Shown here piece by piece: positions 7,011 to 10,328 of a DNA stretch of 10,328 nt. The position numbers and the translations under genes are program-made. Location of the stretch: positions 1 to 10,328 of the forward strand of contig JAJQBF010000174.1 in the NCBI GenBank assembly GCA_021203425.1. Reading direction: 5' to 3'. Origin of the DNA: Clostridiales bacterium (GTDB taxonomy: Bacteria; Bacillota; Clostridia; Lachnospirales; CAG-274). How positions within the stretch are numbered: the first letter of the stretch is position 1; the number at the start of each line of letters is the position of its first letter. Below the pieces are notes generated by a model that worked only from the letters and a program-made list of their open reading frames with translations, had not been told where the DNA came from and made no database searches.

Positions 7011-7427
7011 ATGGCAAATAAACTTCATTTGCGGGTTGTTACTCCTACGAATATTTTGATTGATGACGACTGTGATATGGTTATTATGAAAACCGTTGAC
7101 GGTGATACAGGTGTTCTTTACGGTCACCAGCCTTTGACAACAATTCTCGATTTGGGAAAGCTCAGGATAATAGACGAAGGCAAAGAGAAAGACTCAACCC
7201 TTATGGGCGGCTTTGCCAAGGTAAACTCCGAAGGCTTAACCATAATTACGGACGCTGCCGAATGGCCCGGAGATATTGATATTGAAAGGGCTAAGGAAAG
7301 TAAGCGCCGTGCGGAGGAACGTTTGAAGGCATCAGACGGAAGAGACACCTCGGAAATTGACCACAGCAGAGCCGAAGCGGCTTTGAAACGGGCAATTTTG
7401 AGAATCGATATAACCGGCACAGAATAA
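7011..7427 (+). CDS. atpC: ATP synthase F1 subunit epsilon
   Basis: A 138-residue rotor subunit that binds the base of gamma and, in many bacteria, inhibits ATP hydrolysis through its C-terminal helices. The N-terminal beta-sandwich (about 1-85) includes VTPTNILIDDDCDMVIMKTVDG's usual pattern and GDTGVLYGHQPL (31-42), equivalent to the common GxLGILPGHxPL. A helix-turn-helix follows (about 90-134), rich in Arg, Glu and Ala. Its ribosome binding site is AGGTGA (7001-7006), close to the ATG, 12 nt after atpD. It is the last gene of the operon; a terminator follows 12 bp after the stop. Confidence 0.95.
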   Translation: MANKLHLRVVTPTNILIDDDCDMVIMKTVDGDTGVLYGHQPLTTILDLGKLRIIDEGKEKDSTLMGGFAKVNSEGLTIITDAAEWPGDIDIERAKESKRRAEERLKASDGRDTSEIDHSRAEAALKRAILRIDITGTE

Positions 7428-7438
7428 AAATATATAAT

Positions 7439-7476
7439 AAAAAAAGATGTATCTTACATTGGGTACATCTTTTTTT
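7439..7476. terminator. Bidirectional intrinsic terminator between atpC and the permease gene
   Basis: A perfect 13-bp inverted repeat (AAAAAAAGATGTA 7439-7451 with TACATCTTTTTTT 7464-7476) surrounds a 12-nt loop. Seven T follow the stem on the + strand, and seven T (from the A run) on the - strand. It therefore suits both the atp operon and the convergent permease gene. Confidence 0.85.
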
Positions 7477-7506
7477 GCGGAATAAAAATATTTTGTTAGA
7501 GAGAAG

Positions 7507-7536
7507 TTTTAACAGTTCAGATAACAGCTGTTAAAA
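7507..7536 (-). repeat. Inverted repeat spanning the permease stop codon
   Basis: TTTTAACAG (7507-7515) pairs with CTGTTAAAA (7528-7536) over a 12-nt loop that contains the permease stop codon. The loop side also includes the 12-bp palindrome TAACAGCTGTTA (7522-7533). On the - strand only a short T run is present, so the hairpin might aid 3'-end formation, but the stronger terminator is further downstream at 7439-7476. Confidence 0.45.
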
Positions 7537-8443
7537 GATAAGCAAAAAGAGGAAGAGTTATAATACTCAAAAATGTAGTTATTACAACGGCGCCGGCGGC
7601 AAGATTTTCGTCATAGCCGTATTGAACAGCGAAAACAGATGTCATTGCGGCGCTGGGACAGGCCTCAAGAAGTAAAACTATGTTTGGTACTGTTCCCCTT
7701 ATATTCAGAAAATAAAATATAGCAAAGCAGACAACGGGAATAGCAGCCATACGAAGGGCAATTACAAACACAATCAGTTTGTTTTTCACCAAGGCGGAAG
7801 GAGTGCAGTTTGCAATTATTATGCCTATTATAATCATGGAAAGAGGGGTGTTCATACTGCCTATGTAGCTTAAAGGTTTAACTATAACCTCGGGGACGGG
7901 TATTCGGCAAAGAAATATTATAAGCCCCAATATAACGGAAATAACAGCCGGAGTTGTGCAGATGCTGCGGATTAGTTCTTTTAAGTCTGATTTTTTGCTG
8001 ACCATACCATAGCCTATTGTCCATATAAGTATATTAAAGACTGTTACGTATGCGCTTGCATATATAAGCCCTTCCGAGCCGAAAAGAGCCTCTATAAGAG
8101 GAAAGCCCATATAGGCGGCATTTGAAAATATACAGGCAAACTTGGCAATAGGGGCGTTTTCGCTTTTTAATTTAAACCCAAGAGCAAAGGTTATGACTAA
8201 GCCCGTAAGAAGAAAGAGTGTACTTAAAGCAAAAGCCTGAAGAAGATTTGAAAATATTTCAGGGTTATAGCCTGTTGTGTATGAATTTATAATCATCGCC
8301 GGAACGATAAGATAAATAAGCAAATCAGAAAAGACCTTTTTGCTTTCTGTTTTTATGACTCCGGCTTTGACACAGCCGAAACCCGTAAAAATCAATATAA
8401 AAAGAATAAAAACCTGTTTAGCGGTAATAATCGATAGCTCCAA
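7517..8443 (-). CDS. AEC-family (auxin efflux carrier type) membrane transporter
   Basis: A 308-residue protein made almost entirely of hydrophobic segments, about ten helices, matching the membrane transport protein/AEC family. Family-like motifs are LIVPAMIINSY (45-55), SNAAYMGFPLIEALFG (107-122) and, near the end, EACPSAAMTSVFAVQYGYD (260-278). Bacterial AEC proteins characterised so far export or import small organic acids such as malate, malonate or lactate. The substrate here cannot be told. The start is TTG at 8443: GGAGGA (8456-8451 on the - strand) lies 7 nt upstream and the N-terminus then begins MELSIITAKQVF. A longer reading frame from 8482 would start inside the MITE. The gene converges on atpC and sits directly behind the MITE, which may have altered its expression. 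Confidence 0.88.
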   Translation of the reverse strand: MELSIITAKQVFILFILIFTGFGCVKAGVIKTESKKVFSDLLIYLIVPAMIINSYTTGYNPEIFSNLLQAFALSTLFLLTGLVITFALGFKLKSENAPIAKFACIFSNAAYMGFPLIEALFGSEGLIYASAYVTVFNILIWTIGYGMVSKKSDLKELIRSICTTPAVISVILGLIIFLCRIPVPEVIVKPLSYIGSMNTPLSMIIIGIIIANCTPSALVKNKLIVFVIALRMAAIPVVCFAIFYFLNIRGTVPNIVLLLEACPSAAMTSVFAVQYGYDENLAAGAVVITTFLSIITLPLFAYLLTAVI

Positions 8444-8458
8444 AATAATTTCCTCCGT

Positions 8459-8644
8459 ATAAAAACGTAACAGTTCAGCCAAACAACTCGCAAAGCGTCT
8501 GCTTTAGCAGCCGGCGCCGTTTTACGGCTCATTTTTTTGCTCGTTATTTGGCGCTCCGCTCGTGTCTTATATTAAAGCTTACTTAGTGTGCGAGCACCCA
8601 CGTAAGCTTTAATATAAGACACGGCTGAACTGTTACATAAAAAC
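8459..8644. mobile_element. MITE, 170 bp, with 14-bp terminal inverted repeats and 8-bp target duplication
   Basis: GTAACAGTTCAGCC (8467-8480) is repeated perfectly inverted as GGCTGAACTGTTAC (8623-8636). Immediately outside both ends stands the same octamer, ATAAAAAC (8459-8466 and 8637-8644), as expected for a target-site duplication. The 170-bp element has no meaningful reading frame. Inside are a 22-bp inverted repeat (8561-8582 with 8602-8623) and small hairpins (CTGC/GCAG at 8499-8510, GCCGT/ACGGC at 8516-8528). Small size, terminal repeats, target duplication and lack of coding capacity define a MITE, presumably moved in trans by a transposase encoded elsewhere. An 8-bp duplication is used by several IS families, so the parent family cannot be named. 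Confidence 0.85.
8561..8623. repeat. 22-bp inverted repeat inside the MITE
   Basis: Bases 8561-8582 (CGTGTCTTATATTAAAGCTT plus two bases) are perfectly inverted at 8602-8623, around a 19-nt loop that contains a smaller GTGC/GCAC stem (8588-8597). The right arm runs directly into the right terminal repeat. As RNA on either strand this would be a very stable hairpin. No T-tract follows. Confidence 0.8.
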
Positions 8645-8673
8645 CGCTCTGCCGAAAGACAACAGAACGGTTT
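8639..8673 (-). terminator. Intrinsic terminator of the two-gene unknown operon
   Basis: On the - strand, AAACCGTTCTG (8673-8663) pairs with CAGAGCGGTTT (8651-8641), 10 of 11 bases matching, over an 11-nt loop. A run of five T (8643-8639, part shared with the stem) follows. It stands 21 bp past the stop codon at 8694. The T run lies within the octamer duplicated by the MITE, so the insertion split the terminator tail from the sequence beyond it. Confidence 0.75.
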
Positions 8674-8693
8674 AGGTTTATTTTCTGTGTTGA

Positions 8694-9905
8694 TTATGAG
8701 AACTTGAGTATGAATAAAGGCGGATTGTCGCTTAAGCTTGACATTGTTGCCGCAGCCTCGCTTACGGAATTTACCTTATAGAAGGTTAAAGCGCCGCTTT
8801 CGTCAACATAGCCCAAAACCCTTTTGCTTTCCGCAAATTCATAGTATATAAAATTGCTTGAATATAAGCAGTAAACCGCAGGCAGATCGTCTTCTGTTAT
8901 ACCTAAATCCGTAAGGGATACAATGTCTTCATAATAGCCGTAAAGGTCGGTCTTAAAATCGTTGTATTGGGATAAATCGTAGGAAGGCAGAAGAGCGAGA
9001 TCGAAATCGGGATATTTTTCATTTATATACTGCTTTACGTTGTCTTTATTTACAAGAACCTTTGATCTTACAGCCCATGAACTGCCGGATTTCATAAATA
9101 AAAATTCTTTGAAATCTGTGGGGTCTTCCAAAATGTTTGCAACGGCAATACCGTACTTGCTGTCAACAGACATATATTTTATGTCGGGGGTATAGCTGTT
9201 GCCCCATTCTTTAGAAATAAGGCTGTAAATTCTTGCATAATCATTTGAGCTTTCATCGGGAGCGGTAATATCTCCATGATAACAGCTATATCTCATAATG
9301 AGAGTTCTGTAATCATCTTCGGATAATATTCCGCCGGCATACTTGTCGGATGAAATAAGATAGCCCTCTGTTGTAAGAATTGAAGTATATGGGCTTAAGC
9401 TTTCGTCCGTCATATCATAGTCTATATCAAGATTTTCAATGTTTTCTATGTAGTCAAAATCTCCTGATTTGATATAGAGTATATTTACGTCTTTCAAAAC
9501 CTCGGGAACCTCGCCGCCGTAAATTGTTTCGGCCTCAATAGGCAGATTTGTTTCCGCATCATACATATAGCCGTAAACGGTTAAAAGCTTTCCGCTGTCA
9601 TAGTTTTCGTCAAAGTAGTTTCTTAAGTTTGTGTTAAGAGTGTCAATATAGCCGTAAAGCTCGTCATTAAGCTCCACAGGTTCAACGGATATATCAATGA
9701 TTTCCGCTGTGGTTCCTTCCGTAGGCGCCTCTGTTGCGGCTTCTGTTTCGTCATTTACAACGGAAACATCTTTGTCAACATCTTTTCTTCTTAAGGTTCT
9801 GTTTATAATAAGCACCAAAATTACACAAATAATTATGGCGCAGCAGGCGATAAGCAGCAGAACTGTATTATTTTCACCCTTGGACGGTTTATTGTTCTTC
9901 TTCAT
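8694..9905 (-). CDS. Hypothetical single-pass membrane-anchored extracytoplasmic protein
   Basis: I do not recognise this 403-residue protein. It has a short basic N-terminus (MKKNNKPSKGENN), one strong membrane helix (about 14-35), the positive stop RTLRRK, then a Thr/Glu/Ala-rich linker (about 52-69). A large acidic, Tyr/Asp-rich domain of about 320 residues follows and should lie outside the cell. No lipobox or cleavage site is clear; cysteines at 21, 22 and 27 are within the helix. No catalytic motif is visible. The ATG has AAGGAG (9920-9915) 9 nt upstream. The start overlaps the end of the preceding gene by 17 nt, so the two are probably co-translated. A terminator follows. Length and composition suit a cell-surface or sensing role, but that is a guess. 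Confidence 0.8.
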   Translation of the reverse strand: MKKNNKPSKGENNTVLLLIACCAIIICVILVLIINRTLRRKDVDKDVSVVNDETEAATEAPTEGTTAEIIDISVEPVELNDELYGYIDTLNTNLRNYFDENYDSGKLLTVYGYMYDAETNLPIEAETIYGGEVPEVLKDVNILYIKSGDFDYIENIENLDIDYDMTDESLSPYTSILTTEGYLISSDKYAGGILSEDDYRTLIMRYSCYHGDITAPDESSNDYARIYSLISKEWGNSYTPDIKYMSVDSKYGIAVANILEDPTDFKEFLFMKSGSSWAVRSKVLVNKDNVKQYINEKYPDFDLALLPSYDLSQYNDFKTDLYGYYEDIVSLTDLGITEDDLPAVYCLYSSNFIYYEFAESKRVLGYVDESGALTFYKVNSVSEAAATMSSLSDNPPLFILKFS

Positions 9906-10302
9906 TTAAATATTCTCCTTCCTTATCGGCAATTACATTGAAAACATCATTTATTTCAGTTTTGAAGATTTCAAGAATTTCTTCAACTCTTTCTGTGATA
10001 TCCTCTTGGTTTTCCCTGTCGAAACTGAGTTTAAACTCCCAAGTCGGATTATATGTGTCTCCTACTTCGGAAATTTCATTTACTTTATCGCCGAAAACCT
10101 CTGTGTCGAAGTAGTCAAAAACAGCGTTATATTCCCAGTCTTTTACATCTCTGTCTACAGAAAGACGCAGATAAAGACTGTCATTCATAGAATAAACGTT
10201 TACAATATATTCTTCGTTTTTTGAAAGGCTTAAGCTGCCGGCTTCTTTCTCAAGAAAGCCTGACTTTTTATCCTTTTCCATTATAACAATTACCGTATCC
10301 AT
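9889..10302 (-). CDS. Small acidic cytoplasmic protein, conserved Clostridia family (possibly DUF6762)
   Basis: A 137-residue protein without membrane segments or signal peptide. It is strongly acidic, with a mixed beta-rich N-terminal half and a helical Glu/Ile/Val-rich C-terminal part (about 101-125). Stretches that look conserved are MEKDKKSGFLEKEAGSL (8-24), DRDVKDWEYNAVFDYFDTE (50-68) and YNPTWEFKL (84-92). From memory these resemble a small Clostridia protein family annotated DUF6762; this match is unverified and no function is known to me. AGGAG (10315-10311) is 8 nt before the ATG, so the gene is complete. It overlaps the next gene by 17 nt. Its promoter must lie beyond the right edge of the window. 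Confidence 0.75.
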   Translation of the reverse strand: MDTVIVIMEKDKKSGFLEKEAGSLSLSKNEEYIVNVYSMNDSLYLRLSVDRDVKDWEYNAVFDYFDTEVFGDKVNEISEVGDTYNPTWEFKLSFDRENQEDITERVEEILEIFKTEINDVFNVIADKEGEYLNEEEQ

Positions 10303-10328
10303 ATTAAAATCTCCTGTTGTATAGGCTT

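Noticed and set aside
8444..8482. Longer permease reading frame starting with TTG at 8482
   Set aside because: It would begin inside the MITE terminal repeat, has no ribosome binding site, and would read through the real one at 8456-8451. TTG at 8443 has a proper site 7 nt upstream.
8467..8636. Outward-facing promoter within the MITE driving the permease
   Set aside because: TATATT and TAATAT hexamers occur in the inner inverted repeat, but I found no acceptable -35 at 16-18 bp. A TTGTTT ... TTTATA pair near the left end would start transcription inside the ribosome binding site.
10303..10328. Promoter of the last two genes at the right edge
   Set aside because: A TATACA hexamer is present on the - strand but lies directly against the ribosome binding site, so it cannot serve as a -10 box for this gene. 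The real promoter is probably outside the window.

Overview
The window reads as a chromosomal segment of a low-to-mid GC Gram-positive anaerobe, most likely class Clostridia (Bacillota). The grounds are strong AAGGAGG-type ribosome binding sites, frequent TTG and GTG starts, a complete F-type ATP synthase operon headed by atpZ and atpI, a sodium-type c subunit, and a small acidic protein of a kind I associate with Clostridia. No species-level call is possible from the sequence alone.

Positions 1-7476 (+ strand) hold a complete F1Fo ATP synthase operon: atpZ, atpI, atpB (a), atpE (c), atpF (b), atpH (delta), atpA (alpha), atpG (gamma), atpD (beta), atpC (epsilon). A perfect 13-bp stem terminator closes it. 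The F1 genes are packed with gaps of about 12-24 bp, or overlap. Three longer spacers lie in the Fo part. A 140-bp gap before atpB carries a hairpin-rich intergenic repeat, an 81-bp AU-rich leader precedes atpE, and a 176-bp spacer after atpE is full of stem-loops. All catalytic and rotor motifs are intact. The c subunit carries the full Na+-ligand set (Gln35, Val66, Glu68, Thr69, Thr70, Tyr73), so the enzyme probably couples to Na+ rather than H+.

Positions 7507-8443 (- strand) encode an auxin-efflux-carrier (AEC) family permease convergent with the ATP synthase operon. Between its ribosome binding site and the next gene upstream sits a 170-bp non-coding element. It has perfect 14-bp terminal inverted repeats and is flanked by a perfect 8-bp direct repeat (ATAAAAAC). 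This is a textbook MITE insertion. It landed in the T-tract of the upstream operon's terminator, immediately before the permease ribosome binding site.

Positions 8694-10302 (- strand) hold two overlapping genes of unknown function: a small acidic cytoplasmic protein and a 403-residue protein with one N-terminal membrane anchor. They look translationally coupled and end at a stem-loop terminator.

I see no dramatic new system. The features most worth following are the MITE and its effect on the permease, the RNA-structure cluster around atpE, and the Na+ signature. No gene-free stretch exceeds 300 bases.
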